Of a stretch of 64,000 nucleotides of DNA, positions 1 through 7,864 are shown piece after piece. Source of the DNA: Clostridium pasteurianum BC1 (lineage in GTDB: Bacteria > Bacillota > Clostridia > Clostridiales > Clostridiaceae); the NCBI RefSeq assembly GCF_000389635.1, contig NC_021182.1:806001-870000 (forward strand), given 5' to 3'. The position numbers were made by a program, and so were the translations under genes. The notes below the pieces were generated by a model. That model did not search any database, was not told where the DNA came from, and saw only the letters and a list, made by a program, of their open reading frames with translations. The first letter of the stretch is position 1. Each line of letters starts with the position of its first letter.

Positions 1-917
1 ACGCCATGGATTATTCTATTAGTACTATAGCCAGTCTTATCCTCCGGCAGCCTTAATTGTTCTACGGTTTTTATATTATTTATAAGTGCGTAAGAGGTGT
101 AGGAAAGAATAGCTTTCTTTGATAGAGAAGTTTCAACATAGGGAAGAACAGTATCAAGCATATTGGAAATCTGAGATAAATTCATAGAAGATATTTTATT
201 GAAAATCTCAATGAGAACAGCCCTCTGCCTTTGTGTTCTCTCAAAATCTCCATTGCCTACAGACCTTATTCTGCAATAGGCTAAAGCCTGCATACCGTTT
301 AACTTCTGCATTCCACCTTTAGTTAAATAGAAAGGTGTCTTTTTTTCCACAACAGCTACTTCTTTTATATATTTATTAATAGACGCTATTTCACTGTCAG
401 CTACATTTAAGTCTACACCACCTATAGCATCTACAATTTTATAAAAACTGACAAAATCTACTTTTACAAAATCCTTCATATTCATTTGTAAATTATCATT
501 CACTACCTTTAGTGATAATTCTGGTCCACCATAAGCATAGGCATGGGTAAGTTTATCCTGAGCTTTGCTTCCTACGTTATTCATGAGCATATCACGCATT
601 AAGGAAGTTAATTTTATCTTCTTGTGAACCTTATCCAGTGTAAGTATTATATTAGAATCTGCACGGCCAGTGTCATTAGTTTCATTTAATTTATCCACAC
701 CCAGCAGTAATATGTTAATATAATTTTCCTCCACATTGTTGATATCATTGGTATTAAATTTTTCTGTATTTATACCAAGACTGGAGGGGCTTTGTGATAT
801 TTTCGTGGTCTTAAGTTTTGAAAGTTTACTGTTAATAGTTAAATAGCCGCTGACAGCAATAGTAATTATTACAGCAAGTACTACTAATATAGAAATAAAA
901 ATTCTCCTTTTTCTCAT
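1..917 (-). CDS. LCP (LytR-CpsA-Psr) family protein, 3' end cut by window
   Basis: Membrane-anchored LCP enzyme; the family transfers wall teichoic acid or capsule polymers from undecaprenyl carriers to peptidoglycan, outside the membrane. Translating the minus strand from the ATG at 915-917 gives an open frame of about 305 residues that runs off the left edge; the paralogue at 26508-27509 is 333 aa, so roughly 28 residues are missing. A short basic N-terminus and one membrane helix (about residues 4-25) precede the LCP domain, which shows the SLMRDML motif, a GGVDL stretch, and the QRQRAV arginine-rich motif. A GGAG ribosome site sits just before the ATG (revcomp of 918-930). It stands alone here. 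It resembles the second LCP throughout, so the two are duplicates or old paralogues. Confidence 0.9.
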   Translation of the reverse strand, partial: MRKRRIFISILVVLAVIITIAVSGYLTINSKLSKLKTTKISQSPSSLGINTEKFNTNDINNVEENYINILLLGVDKLNETNDTGRADSNIILTLDKVHKKIKLTSLMRDMLMNNVGSKAQDKLTHAYAYGGPELSLKVVNDNLQMNMKDFVKVDFVSFYKIVDAIGGVDLNVADSEIASINKYIKEVAVVEKKTPFYLTKGGMQKLNGMQALAYCRIRSVGNGDFERTQRQRAVLIEIFNKISSMNLSQISNMLDTVLPYVETSLSKKAILSYTSYALINNIKTVEQLRLPEDKTGYSTNRIIHG

Positions 918-1409
918 AGTTTTTCTCCAGTCAGGCACGCGGTAAAGAAATAATATAGTATATTTTCAATCATACTGTCTCTGTAGGAGCATTTCACAGC
1001 ACCAATAAGACTTGATTCTATGAAAATAAATGGTACATCCTTCATTTGTTATTTCTTTTTAGATACCTAAAATATACTTTGTTACTACATATGCTAATCT
1101 AAAAATTTCTATAGGCTGAGAACTCCTTTTACATAATAGTTTTCCTTCTATTTGTCAATATATATGTAGTAAATTATGTAAAGGTAATTTCCTTATGCTA
1201 ATACATACATTTACAATAAAAATAATTACAGGAATTACTTCATAAATCTAAGATTAATACTTAACTGTATCTGGAATAAAGATATATACTTATGGGAAAA
1301 ATATTATAAAAATCATGAAATAATATTAATGAGATGAATTGTAATATTCTTTAGAATTTTAGGCAGTTTCTAATGAATCTGTGGCTATATCATATAAAGG
1401 AGCGATAAT
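918..1409. other. Intergenic region between divergent genes
   Basis: 492 bp between the divergent LCP gene and the YflT-like gene. It must hold the promoters of both. It is very AT-rich; I see no open frame with a ribosome site, no repeat shared with the rest of the window and no strong hairpin. Confidence 0.5.
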
Positions 1410-1814
1410 ATGAAAGTGGAAGGATTTTTTAGTGGAATAAAAAATGCAAATGAAGCAGTGGAAAAATTAAAAGGGCAAGGCTTTGAAAATACTCAGGTGG
1501 ATCTAAATGATCATTATTTGAGTACTATGCATCGTTCGCCTAGAGTAGCTGGAGCGGGAAATGGTTTCAGTCTATCAAGTCTTGTACTGGATACAGAAAA
1601 TTATAGAGCTGATGATGCTGGTTCAGCTGCAAAGGCAGCCAGTCCTATGGTAAGTGGAATGGGAAGTTTTGAAGAGATTGCAAATATAAATTATAAGGTA
1701 ACAGTGGAGACAGAAAAGGATAATGTAGAAAAAGCTAAAAATATTATTGAAAATATAGGTGGAGATTTACGAAATCATAATATCAGTATACCAGATAGGA
1801 TTATTAAGCGTTAA
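1410..1814 (+). CDS. General stress protein 17M-like (YflT domain) small protein
   Basis: 134-aa soluble protein. The N-terminus (MKVEGFFSGIKNANEAVEKL) fits the YflT/general stress 17M fold, in which a short beta strand is followed by a helix of the form 'F..a.eAv..L...Gf'. The last 40 residues (YKVTVETEKD onward) look like a second beta-alpha unit of the same kind, as expected for a ferredoxin-like duplicated fold. The middle (about 50-85) is Gly/Ala/Ser-rich and probably a linker. A good ribosome site (AAAGGAGCG) lies 7 nt before the ATG. It is monocistronic and is closed by the hairpin at 1950-1981. The biochemical role of this family is not established; stress association is from family naming only. 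Confidence 0.65.
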   Translation: MKVEGFFSGIKNANEAVEKLKGQGFENTQVDLNDHYLSTMHRSPRVAGAGNGFSLSSLVLDTENYRADDAGSAAKAASPMVSGMGSFEEIANINYKVTVETEKDNVEKAKNIIENIGGDLRNHNISIPDRIIKR

Positions 1815-1949
1815 GCACTATATATATGGCTATATAAGTTTGAGGACAATGTAATACACAATCATTACAATAATACCAGAGTATAAACGCTGTAGAAAAT
1901 AAACTGATTGTAGCATTTAATGTAAGGTAATATGATATATTACAATAAT

Positions 1950-1984
1950 AAAAAGTACTTAGATCACTCCAAGTACTTTTTATT
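1950..1984. terminator. Bidirectional rho-independent terminator
   Basis: Perfect 11-bp stem, AAAAAGTACTT / AAGTACTTTTT, with a 10-nt loop and A/T tracts on both sides. It lies between the convergent genes ending at 1814 and 2026 and can serve both. Confidence 0.85.
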
Positions 1985-2025
1985 ATATTCTTTATGGTAT
2001 ATATATTTAATATAATTTTAATAAA

Positions 2026-2277
2026 TTATTGTTGGCTAGTTAATTCTGTTTTAACTGCATCTATTTCAGTTTGACTTGCTGGCTGGGCAGGTACATAGTA
2101 ACCTTTCTGTTTAGCAGCTGAATAAATTTTATATTGACGAGCTTCATCTGAATTTCTCATTTGTTGAAATTGTTGACGTAATCTTTCATCATTAGTTTCT
2201 GATATCACAGTAGCATAAGTTGATAAACTGCCCTTAATCATGCTTAGATAATCGTTCATTATATCTTTTTCTTTCAT
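2026..2277 (-). CDS. Spore coat protein, CotF-like
   Basis: 83-aa helical protein. The pattern 'MNDYLSMIKGSLSTYATVISE...LRQQFQQMRN' and the terminal KGYYVPAQPAS segment are typical of short CotF-domain coat proteins of clostridia: two ferritin-like helices, then a Tyr/Pro-rich tail. The GGAGGCACTT ribosome site is strong. It lies 19 nt downstream of a second short CotF-like ORF (2297-2482) in the same orientation, so the two are probably cotranscribed, and together they match a CotF domain split into two polypeptides. Expected expression is in the mother cell during sporulation; I did not identify a sigma-E or sigma-K promoter with certainty. Confidence 0.75.
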   Translation of the reverse strand: MKEKDIMNDYLSMIKGSLSTYATVISETNDERLRQQFQQMRNSDEARQYKIYSAAKQKGYYVPAQPASQTEIDAVKTELTSQQ

Positions 2278-2296
2278 TTTAAGTGCCTCCTATTCC

Positions 2297-2482
2297 CTAT
2301 TTTAAAAATGTCAGTAAAGTTTGTTTAGCGGTTCTTGCTTCTTGAGCATCTGCATGAAGCATTTGGACTAAATTCTGATCAGTACATTGATTAGCATAGT
2401 CATCTAACTTATTTGCTACTGTTTCGTGTGCTCCAATAAGATGACGAAGATTTTGTAATTCTACTAAATTTAAATTTGACAT
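2297..2482 (-). CDS. Spore coat protein, short CotF-like partner
   Basis: 61-aa acidic helical protein (SNLNLVELQNLRHLIGAHETVANKL...). It has the ferritin-like helix spacing of CotF/YraD-type coat proteins, with conserved L-x-E-L-x-x-L-R and H-x-x-A-x-K-L-x-x-Y elements. A GAGGTGAGC ribosome site precedes the ATG. It is the first gene of a two-gene unit with 2026-2277. Such pairs of very short CotF-like genes are common in clostridia. There is no signal peptide, consistent with assembly from the mother-cell cytoplasm onto the forespore. Confidence 0.7.
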   Translation of the reverse strand: MSNLNLVELQNLRHLIGAHETVANKLDDYANQCTDQNLVQMLHADAQEARTAKQTLLTFLK

Positions 2483-2884
2483 AAGCTCACCTCTTTAATT
2501 ATATTTCAATAGTATTATTAGAAAAAGGATTGAAAATTATTCTATAAATATTACATATTCATAGGATTAGTAAAAGACTAATAGCTGCAGTTGCTTAAAT
2601 AGTGTTTAAAAAAGTATTATACAGTTATAATTAAATTGATTTTAATAAATTTTATGGAAGCTACAATTATGAAGAGTGTTATGATATTATGTAAAACAAT
2701 CCTTTGGAATGATACTCCAACTGACGTAGAATAGATACGATATAATTTTAAAGAAGAGCAATTTATTAGGTAATTGAAGCGAACTATATTTGAAGTACGA
2801 AACAAAACACCGTAAAATTCTTGATTGAATAATACGGTGCTTGAATAAGATATTTTATTTTTGTGATTAATATGCTTAATAAAA
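2483..2884. other. Intergenic region, no gene supported
   Basis: 402 bp of AT-rich sequence. A 62-codon frame at 2617-2805 on the minus strand has no ribosome site and a composition like noise, so I do not call it. The only structure is the hairpin at 2808-2839. Confidence 0.5.
2806..2842 (-). terminator. Likely terminator of the 168-aa membrane protein gene
   Basis: CACCGTA / TACGGTG arms (2808-2814 and 2833-2839) around an AT-rich loop, followed on the minus strand by GTTTTGTTT. It lies 45 nt beyond the stop of the gene at 2885-3391. The stem is short (7 bp, partly extended), so confidence is moderate. Confidence 0.5.
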
Positions 2885-3391
2885 CTATTTTAAGTAATCT
2901 TTAAGATAAAATATCTTATAGTTTTGACTACCCCATATATTTTTCCATGAAACTCTAACTCTAAAGTTTCCAATTATATTTTTTAGATCATTTTGAGATG
3001 TATTTTTTAGATAAATATTAATATTTTCATTATATTGTGTATCATTTCCCATTCTAGAATTGCTATCATCTAATATCTGTATGTTATTATTATTTTTTAT
3101 ATATTCATACAACATATTTGTTCTATCTTCTTCTATTTTTACATTTCTTATTAATAAAATTGGATTTGTAATTTTTATTTGTAAATCTATGTTTCTATAT
3201 TTTTCAATCCCTTTTTCTGCAACTACTTGTCTATTATTTAGTATTGTTTTATATTCTTCACTACTTATTTTGTTAATTTGTGGAATGAAAACTATCTTAG
3301 GCTGAACAAAAGTTGAGAAATACAAGGACAATGCTACAATTACTAATAATATTACAGCTGATAAAATATATAATATCCGTTTTCTATTCAC
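2885..3391 (-). CDS. Uncharacterised single-pass membrane or exported protein
   Basis: 168 aa, GTG start with a GGAGACTT ribosome site 6 nt upstream. One hydrophobic helix (about residues 6-27, after the basic MNRKR) anchors an extracytoplasmic part of about 140 residues. That part alternates short beta-like strands with polar Asn-rich turns, including an NNNN run. There are no Cys residues and no recognised catalytic motif. I do not recognise the family. The C-terminal 'VRVSWKN' and 'YKIFYLKDYLK' strands suggest a small beta domain. It is monocistronic, between a probable terminator and a tract of tiny ORFs. Confidence 0.6.
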   Translation of the reverse strand: MNRKRILYILSAVILLVIVALSLYFSTFVQPKIVFIPQINKISSEEYKTILNNRQVVAEKGIEKYRNIDLQIKITNPILLIRNVKIEEDRTNMLYEYIKNNNNIQILDDSNSRMGNDTQYNENINIYLKNTSQNDLKNIIGNFRVRVSWKNIWGSQNYKIFYLKDYLK

Positions 3392-3547
3392 TATAAAGTC
3401 TCCTCAATTCTCTATTAAATCTTAATGATTTATATAGAAATTATACCATATTATTTTATAATCCATTATTACAAATAAAATATATTAGGAGTTTATTCCA
3501 TAAACACCTCATTATTTAATTTTCAAAGTACAGTTTTGCCAATCTAT

Positions 3548-3676
3548 CTAGTTGGCTTTATAATCAATTGATGTGCCCCTTTTATCTCTTTGGACTATTA
3601 CACTGTATTCTTCTATTTGATTTAACAAATCTTTAAGCTCTTTGTATGGCATTGTTACTGTTGCTTTATACAACAT
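3548..3676 (-). CDS. Very small ORF (42 aa), unknown
   Basis: ATG frame MLYKATVTMPYKELKDLLNQ... ending at TAG (3548-3550). Its ATG lies inside the last codons of the upstream small ORF (3666-3833), an overlap typical of translational coupling, and GGGAAGTG lies about 10 nt upstream. The predicted peptide is a basic-acidic helix followed by RDKRG. I do not recognise it. It is too short for coding statistics; support is only the start-stop overlap and ribosome site. Confidence 0.35.
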   Translation of the reverse strand: MLYKATVTMPYKELKDLLNQIEEYSVIVQRDKRGTSIDYKAN

Positions 3677-3833
3677 TCAATTCACTTCCCATAAAATTCT
3701 TCTCACTTGGTATAAAATGATTGTCATAATTATATTGAATAAGCTGTATTTCATTACACTTACTGCAAGGCTCCTGAGTAACTCTGTTAATTGAATATAA
3801 ACACTCACTACATCTTGTCTTTTGATTTTTCAT
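3666..3833 (-). CDS. Small protein with two CxxC pairs (zinc-ribbon-like, 55 aa)
   Basis: 55-aa frame starting MKNQKTRCSECLYSINRVTQ. Cysteines at positions 8, 11, 23 and 26 form C-x2-C-x11-C-x2-C, which is the layout of a small zinc ribbon or knuckle. The rest is polar with no membrane segment. The 3' end overlaps the next small ORF. Small zinc-ribbon proteins of this size are frequent in phage and plasmid remnants of firmicutes. Function is unknown; the cysteine spacing is the main reason for the call. Confidence 0.45.
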   Translation of the reverse strand: MKNQKTRCSECLYSINRVTQEPCSKCNEIQLIQYNYDNHFIPSEKNFMGSELNVV

Positions 3834-3848
3834 TGTTTATCTATCCTT

Positions 3849-4055
3849 TCAAAATAAATATTGTTTCTCAAACTCTTTTTCTAAAATCATTAATATTTGT
3901 AACATACCCATTGCCATCTGGCCATTAACCAGCTTAGCAAATTCCATTTCTTTTTCTGTAATCTCTATAGCTTTTCGAATTCCTACCTCAAAATTATCAG
4001 GTAACTGTGCTATATGTACACTACAGCTGCAATATATATTCCATATCTTCTCCAT
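3849..4055 (-). CDS. Small uncharacterised protein (68 aa), possibly frameshifted
   Basis: 68-aa frame with a helical Glu/Lys-rich body (EITEKEMEFAKLVNGQMAMG...). Its own start has no clear ribosome site. The strong site (AAGGAGACGG) instead precedes a 29-codon frame at 4021-4110 that overlaps this one by 35 nt in another frame. Either the two are translationally coupled, or one gene of about 90 codons was broken by a frameshift. I do not recognise a family. Confidence 0.4.
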   Translation of the reverse strand: MEKIWNIYCSCSVHIAQLPDNFEVGIRKAIEITEKEMEFAKLVNGQMAMGMLQILMILEKEFEKQYLF

Positions 4056-4110
4056 TATCTAACATTTTTCCACATTTTTCATGGTCTTTTATTTGTTGTT
4101 TACTTAACAT
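4021..4110 (-). CDS. Leader-like 29-codon ORF with strong ribosome site
   Basis: ATG at 4108-4110 is preceded by AAGGAGACGGAATA, the best ribosome site in this tract. The 29-codon frame (MLSKQQIKDHEKCGKMLDNG...) ends inside the 68-aa ORF at 3849-4055. The sense-like beginning suggests it is the true N-terminus of a gene now split by a frameshift between about 4021 and 4055. Confidence 0.35.
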   Translation of the reverse strand: MLSKQQIKDHEKCGKMLDNGEDMEYILQL

Positions 4111-4297
4111 TATTCCGTCTCCTTAAAGAACACTTTATCCAATGGTAGAACTTCTTTTAAATTAATATTTACTGACATGGAGATAAAGTGAGAAAATCAA
4201 TTAATATTCATAGAAAGCTATACACAAAATATAACTTATTGCAGAAAATTCTGATAAAACAAAAATAAGAAAGTATATAAGTTTTGATAATATTTTT

Positions 4298-4337
4298 ATA
4301 AATAATGAAGTTGCCATAGAATTTGGATATAATATAG
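4298..4337 (+). repeat. Upstream flank shared by the two Rpn nuclease genes, copy 1
   Basis: 40 bp beginning ATAAATAATGAAG and ending GGATATAATATAG, nearly identical to 7725-7764 (differences confined to the middle). Each copy lies upstream of an Rpn gene, but at different distances (about 155 and 100 nt). It shows that the duplication included 5' sequence and that the spacer has since diverged. The rest of 4111-4492 holds no gene I can support. Confidence 0.7.
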
Positions 4338-4492
4338 ATAAGGTAAATGGTCAATTAACTGAAAAAAGGTTTTGAACTTAGATGGTGTTGCATTTTTAGG
4401 TAATAGAGATAGTAAGGTAACTTAACTTTAATTATTTGCAATCAGTTTAATATAAAAAATATAGTTAAAAAATGAAGGGAAGTGATTAGAAC

Positions 4493-5365
4493 GTGTGCAG
4501 ACTAAATCCAAAGGTAGATTTTGCATTTAAAAAACTATTTGCAAGCAAAGAAAATAAGGATTTGTTGATATCCTTCATAAATTCAATGCTTTCAGAAAAT
4601 GAACAGATTTCAGATATAGAATTAAAGAATCCATACAATATAGCAAATTATAGAAAAGGTAAAATGACAATACTGGATATAAAAGCAGTGGACGATAAAG
4701 GGGTATGGTATGACATAGAAATGCAGCTGGCAGAGCAAAGCTTTTATGATAAAAGGGCCTTTTACTACTGGGCAAAGGTATATTCAGATCAGATAGAAAG
4801 TGGCGATGATTTTGAAGTATTAAGAAAAACCATAGCTATAAATATACTGGATTTTAACTATATAAATGAAGAAGATTTTCACAATGTATACAAGGTATTT
4901 AATGAGAAGAGTAAAAAAGAATTTTCCAATATATTTGAAATGCATTTTGTTGAGTTAAATAAATTCAATAAGGATTACAGCAATTTAACCAGTACCTTAG
5001 ACAGATGGGTAACCTTTTTAAATAGAGCCTATGAGATAGATATAAATAAAATACCAGAAGAATTGGCAGTGGATAAAGAAATAAAGAAAGCACTGGAAAA
5101 GCTTGATATTATGTATCTTGATAGTGAAGAAAGAGAAATATATGAGAATGACTTAAAGGCTATGAGAGATTATAAGGCCGGTCTTAAGACTGCTGAGAGA
5201 AAGGGAAGAGAAGAAGGAAAAGCTGAAGGAAGAGAAGAAGGAAAAGCTGAAGCTAAGACTGAAATGGCAAAAAGCTTTTTAAAAATAGGATTAAGTATAG
5301 AACAAATAGCAGCAGGAACTGGGCTTACTGTTGAAGAAATTGAAAAATTGTCACGAAGACAATGA
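4493..5365 (+). CDS. Rpn family recombination-promoting nuclease / PD-(D/E)XK putative transposase, copy 1
   Basis: 290 aa. The N-terminal MCRLNPKVDFAFKKLF signature, then a PD-(D/E)XK core with the acidic/Gln motif (DIKAVDD...YDIEMQL) at about 62-80, mark a PDDEXK_2/Rpn protein. Rpn proteins are DNA endonucleases that raise RecA-independent recombination; in E. coli they have been linked to phage defence with an internally initiated short product. Start is GTG with a GAAGGGAAGTG site. The C-terminus carries repeated EEGKAEGR units (about 238-255), then a helix-turn-helix-like tail (LSIEQIAAGTGLTVEEIEKL). It is about 90% identical to the gene at 7865-8689 over the first 235 residues but has a longer repeat tract. 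Confidence 0.85.
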   Translation: MCRLNPKVDFAFKKLFASKENKDLLISFINSMLSENEQISDIELKNPYNIANYRKGKMTILDIKAVDDKGVWYDIEMQLAEQSFYDKRAFYYWAKVYSDQIESGDDFEVLRKTIAINILDFNYINEEDFHNVYKVFNEKSKKEFSNIFEMHFVELNKFNKDYSNLTSTLDRWVTFLNRAYEIDINKIPEELAVDKEIKKALEKLDIMYLDSEEREIYENDLKAMRDYKAGLKTAERKGREEGKAEGREEGKAEAKTEMAKSFLKIGLSIEQIAAGTGLTVEEIEKLSRRQ

Positions 5366-5375
5366 TATATCCAGA

Positions 5376-5402
5376 GTATTCGAATCTACTTAAGTGAAAT
5401 AA
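5376..5402 (+). pseudogene. Relic of a ParE-type toxin 3' end
   Basis: About 25 bp just after the Rpn stop, AGAGTATTCGAATCTACTTA, matches AGAGTATTCTAATCTACTTA at 10254-10273. That second copy encodes the last residues (EYSNLL) of a broken ParE-like toxin, and here the same reading is P-E-Y-S-N-L-L-K-stop. It is too short to be functional and marks past recombination between the two spots. Confidence 0.45.
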
Positions 5403-5531
5403 TAAATACAGATTTTAAGGACATTTTTAGCGGTATTTATAATTATAAGTTATTATGAAGGAGAAATTAGGTAATATTGTACTTTTACACTAATTAATGA
5501 TAACATTATAAGTGAAATGGGGTGTAAGAAA

Positions 5532-5885
5532 ATGATACTTTATCATTTTTCAGAAGGGAATTATAGCAGATTAGTTCCAAAATCAGAATTAAAATCACAT
5601 TTAGGCGAAGAAAAGTCTACAGGAAAAAAGATGATGATTTTAACTACCAATCCTAATATATTCTACGAAAATGACAATGGAGGTAACTTTTTTAAGTATA
5701 GATATATTGTAAAGCTAGATAAAAATGATCCTTATTTACATGCTGATGATAAATTTAATAATATGATGGAGAAATATAATAAAGCCTTTGGTTCAAAACG
5801 TGCGGCATTTAAATGGTTCTTCTATGATAATGCACTAGACTATATTTCTATTTCAGAATGGAATAAAAAATTATGTAGATTTTAG
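5532..5885 (+). CDS. Uncharacterised protein, 117 aa
   Basis: Start placed at 5532 because GGGGTG lies 7 nt before this ATG; an in-frame ATG at 5517 has no good site. The N-terminus 'MILYHFSEGNYSRLVPK' resembles small proteins beginning 'LYHFSE' whose role is unknown. The centre has a DPYLHADDKFNNMM segment and the C-terminus is aromatic (FKWFFYDNALDYISISEW). There are no membrane helices or Cys pairs. It stands alone between an Rpn gene and a convergent GerAB-type gene and ends at a strong hairpin. Accessory-region context suggests a mobile or defence-associated gene, but nothing in the sequence proves this. Confidence 0.55.
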   Translation: MILYHFSEGNYSRLVPKSELKSHLGEEKSTGKKMMILTTNPNIFYENDNGGNFFKYRYIVKLDKNDPYLHADDKFNNMMEKYNKAFGSKRAAFKWFFYDNALDYISISEWNKKLCRF

Positions 5886-5900
5886 TAAAGAATTGAAATA

Positions 5901-5944
5901 AAAGCAGCTTATATCAATAAATTCGGATATAAGCTGCTTTTATT
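5901..5944. terminator. Terminator hairpin, repeated sequence copy 1
   Basis: Perfect 15-bp stem AAAGCAGCTTATATC / GATATAAGCTGCTTT with a 10-nt loop and flanking A and T runs. It lies between the convergent genes ending at 5885 and 6002. The same sequence recurs at 8711-8752 and 10276-10318. Confidence 0.85.
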
Positions 5945-6001
5945 AGAAGTAGAATAACATTATTTGATTATGAAACTTTAAAAATATATTGTAAAATATT
6001 C

Positions 6002-7093
6002 CTATGTTTTTATCATTTTTTTGAAATAATAAATTATAAGGGATATTAACGGAATTCCAATAACAATTGGAGGAAAAATATACGTTAAAGCAATATTCCA
6101 ACCAATATACATATGTTCTGGATAAGTATCTGCAATTATAAATGAAGTGATTAATATTAATACTCCTAATATAGTACACAGTAGCCCCCAATTTTTAATC
6201 TTAAATACCTGTGAAATTCCTAGTGCTGATGCATACATTAGTATAGATATTTTAAAAAATCCACCTAGCATTAAAACCACTATAAATATTATATCTAACC
6301 TATTTAAAAAGTCGCCAATATGTATTAATCTAACAGCTTCAAGTAAAGGATAGGCAGTTGAACTGGCAAATTCATATCCTAAAGTTACTATAAATAGAAT
6401 ATGGTTTAATGCAATAAATATACCCTCTAAAATTGACACAAAAATCACAGTTTTATTTAATTTACTTTTTTGCATTAGGAAAGGATATAACATAGTCATA
6501 GTTATAAATTCACCATAGGGAAACATAGAAAGTTTCCATCCTTTTGAAATTAATTTTATGAAATTCATATGTAAAATTGGATATATGTTGTAAAATTTTA
6601 AAGCACCTTTGCTTATAGATAGTAATATAAAAGCAAGAATACTGAAAAATATTACAACGATAAAGCCTATCTGTACCATATTTCCTATATTCTCAATGCC
6701 TTTATAAACACTATAAGTAATAATAACTATAAAAATTGATGATATTATGTACGCAGGTGTTCTTATCAGTGCAAAAGACGTTGTAAGTTCAGTAAAATCC
6801 CTTAAATCTCTGGCAGCATCATAGGCAAAAAACCACATGTATATAATGCCTAATATAAATCCAATATATTTCCCATATATTTTAGGTAAATATGTTACTA
6901 TGGAATCTTCAGGGTATTTATTAAAAAGACTTATATAAACCATTTGCATAATTATAAAAACTATTGAATAAAACAACAATGCAACCCAAATATCGTTCTT
7001 AGTATCTGGTGCTAGAAAAAATAAGCTTGCAGTTCCGTAAGGCACTAAAAACATTATTGCTAAAATTTGATATGATGTTAATTTTTCTTTCAT
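6002..7093 (-). CDS. GerAB/YndE-type endospore germination permease
   Basis: 363 aa with about ten hydrophobic helices and the start 'KEKLTSYQILAIMFLVPYGTA', typical of the B subunit of GerA-family germinant receptors (APC-superfamily fold in the spore inner membrane). The family's usual length is about 360 aa, so the gene looks complete. Start ATG has a GAGAAGGTTT site. In most operons this subunit sits with GerAA and GerAC; neither is in the neighbourhood, so it is an orphan B subunit here. It is probably expressed in the forespore and works with A/C subunits encoded elsewhere, or substitutes for another B subunit. Confidence 0.88.
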   Translation of the reverse strand: MKEKLTSYQILAIMFLVPYGTASLFFLAPDTKNDIWVALLFYSIVFIIMQMVYISLFNKYPEDSIVTYLPKIYGKYIGFILGIIYMWFFAYDAARDLRDFTELTTSFALIRTPAYIISSIFIVIITYSVYKGIENIGNMVQIGFIVVIFFSILAFILLSISKGALKFYNIYPILHMNFIKLISKGWKLSMFPYGEFITMTMLYPFLMQKSKLNKTVIFVSILEGIFIALNHILFIVTLGYEFASSTAYPLLEAVRLIHIGDFLNRLDIIFIVVLMLGGFFKISILMYASALGISQVFKIKNWGLLCTILGVLILITSFIIADTYPEHMYIGWNIALTYIFPPIVIGIPLISLIIYYFKKMIKT

Positions 7094-7303
7094 TTGTAAA
7101 CCTTCTCGATTTATAAATTTTTATCTATAAAATTATCTATACATAATATAATTTTTACAAAAATCCATAAATTATTTACTTTAAACAAAAGTAATTTTGT
7201 GTAAAAACAACTAGGGTATATTATATACTTTTAATATACAATATACCAGTAGATACTATAAAATAGAATCCCTTCAATATATAAAGAGTTTACGCCAATA
7301 AAT

Positions 7304-7393
7304 TTATAAATTTTCACCTTTACTTGCTGCCTTACATAAGGCAAATACAATTAAATAAGTGACACCTACAAAAGCACCAATAAAAATATCCAT
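7304..7393 (-). CDS. Small single-helix membrane protein (29 aa)
   Basis: ATG at 7391-7393 behind GAGAAGGTGATTATA gives MDIFIGAFVGVTYLIVFALC..., a 29-residue protein made of one transmembrane helix and a short basic tail (KAASKGENL). It lies upstream of, and in the same direction as, the GerAB gene, about 210 nt away. Peptides of this kind are often annotated next to clostridial germination genes but have no known role. The sequence around its start recurs at about 26366 in degraded form. Confidence 0.5.
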   Translation of the reverse strand: MDIFIGAFVGVTYLIVFALCKAASKGENL

Positions 7394-7399
7394 TATAAT

Positions 7400-7500
7400 C
7401 ACCTTCTCTAAATTATATACGTATTAGCAACTGTATATTAGTATAAGTAATTATAAGAGCTATTAATTGCATAGATATTAACTGTATTTTAATTTATAGT
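7400..7500. repeat. Diverged repeat shared with 26400-26500
   Basis: The tract 'TTAGCAACTGTATATTAGTA...' followed by '..GCATAGATAT..' to the AT-rich end matches 26420-26500 ('TTAGCAACTATATGTTAGTA...CATAGATAT') at roughly 75-80% by eye. In the second copy it is preceded by a degenerate version of the small-ORF start region (CCATTATAATCAC). It appears to be an old duplicated intergenic segment. The remainder of 7394-7864 has no gene. Confidence 0.55.
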
Positions 7501-7654
7501 GAACTATATCTAAAAAATTATTAAACATAATTTGTTTATATTTAACTGTTTTTAATTGAAAGGAATAACTAAATAATAGAGGATATAGGGTAAGCATTAA
7601 ATTTATTTGATTTAAAATAATATCCAAAATCATATTTTTCAAGGGTTCATTCAT

Positions 7655-7694
7655 AAGTAACAAAGGCATTTATAAAAGAATGCCTTTGTTACTT
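7655..7694. repeat. Perfect 16-bp inverted repeat
   Basis: AAGTAACAAAGGCATT and its exact reverse complement are separated by 8 nt (TATAAAAG). There is no clear T tract on either side, so it is not a textbook terminator. It may be a transcription end for the minus-strand unit or the relic of a small element. The nearest gene is the Rpn copy starting at 7865. Confidence 0.6.
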
Positions 7695-7724
7695 ATTCCA
7701 AATTTTTAGTTTTAAACAATTTAA

Positions 7725-7764
7725 ATAAATAATGAAGTTTTTATAGAATTTGGATATAATATAG
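7725..7764 (+). repeat. Upstream flank shared by the two Rpn nuclease genes, copy 2
   Basis: Counterpart of 4298-4337; see that entry. It ends about 100 nt before the ATG of the second Rpn gene. Confidence 0.7.
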
Positions 7765-7864
7765 CTAATAGAAAATGTGAAATGAATTTACTTTAGTGAT
7801 TTTTAGAATTAGTTGATTGGTAATTAACAATACAATAGGAAATAAACGTAAGGGAGGTATAAAA

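Noticed and set aside
2617-2805. 62-codon minus-strand frame
   Set aside because: No ribosome site, no recognisable composition, lies in an AT-rich gap.
7478-7669. 63-codon minus-strand frame
   Set aside because: Poor start, runs through repeated intergenic sequence and one arm of an inverted repeat.
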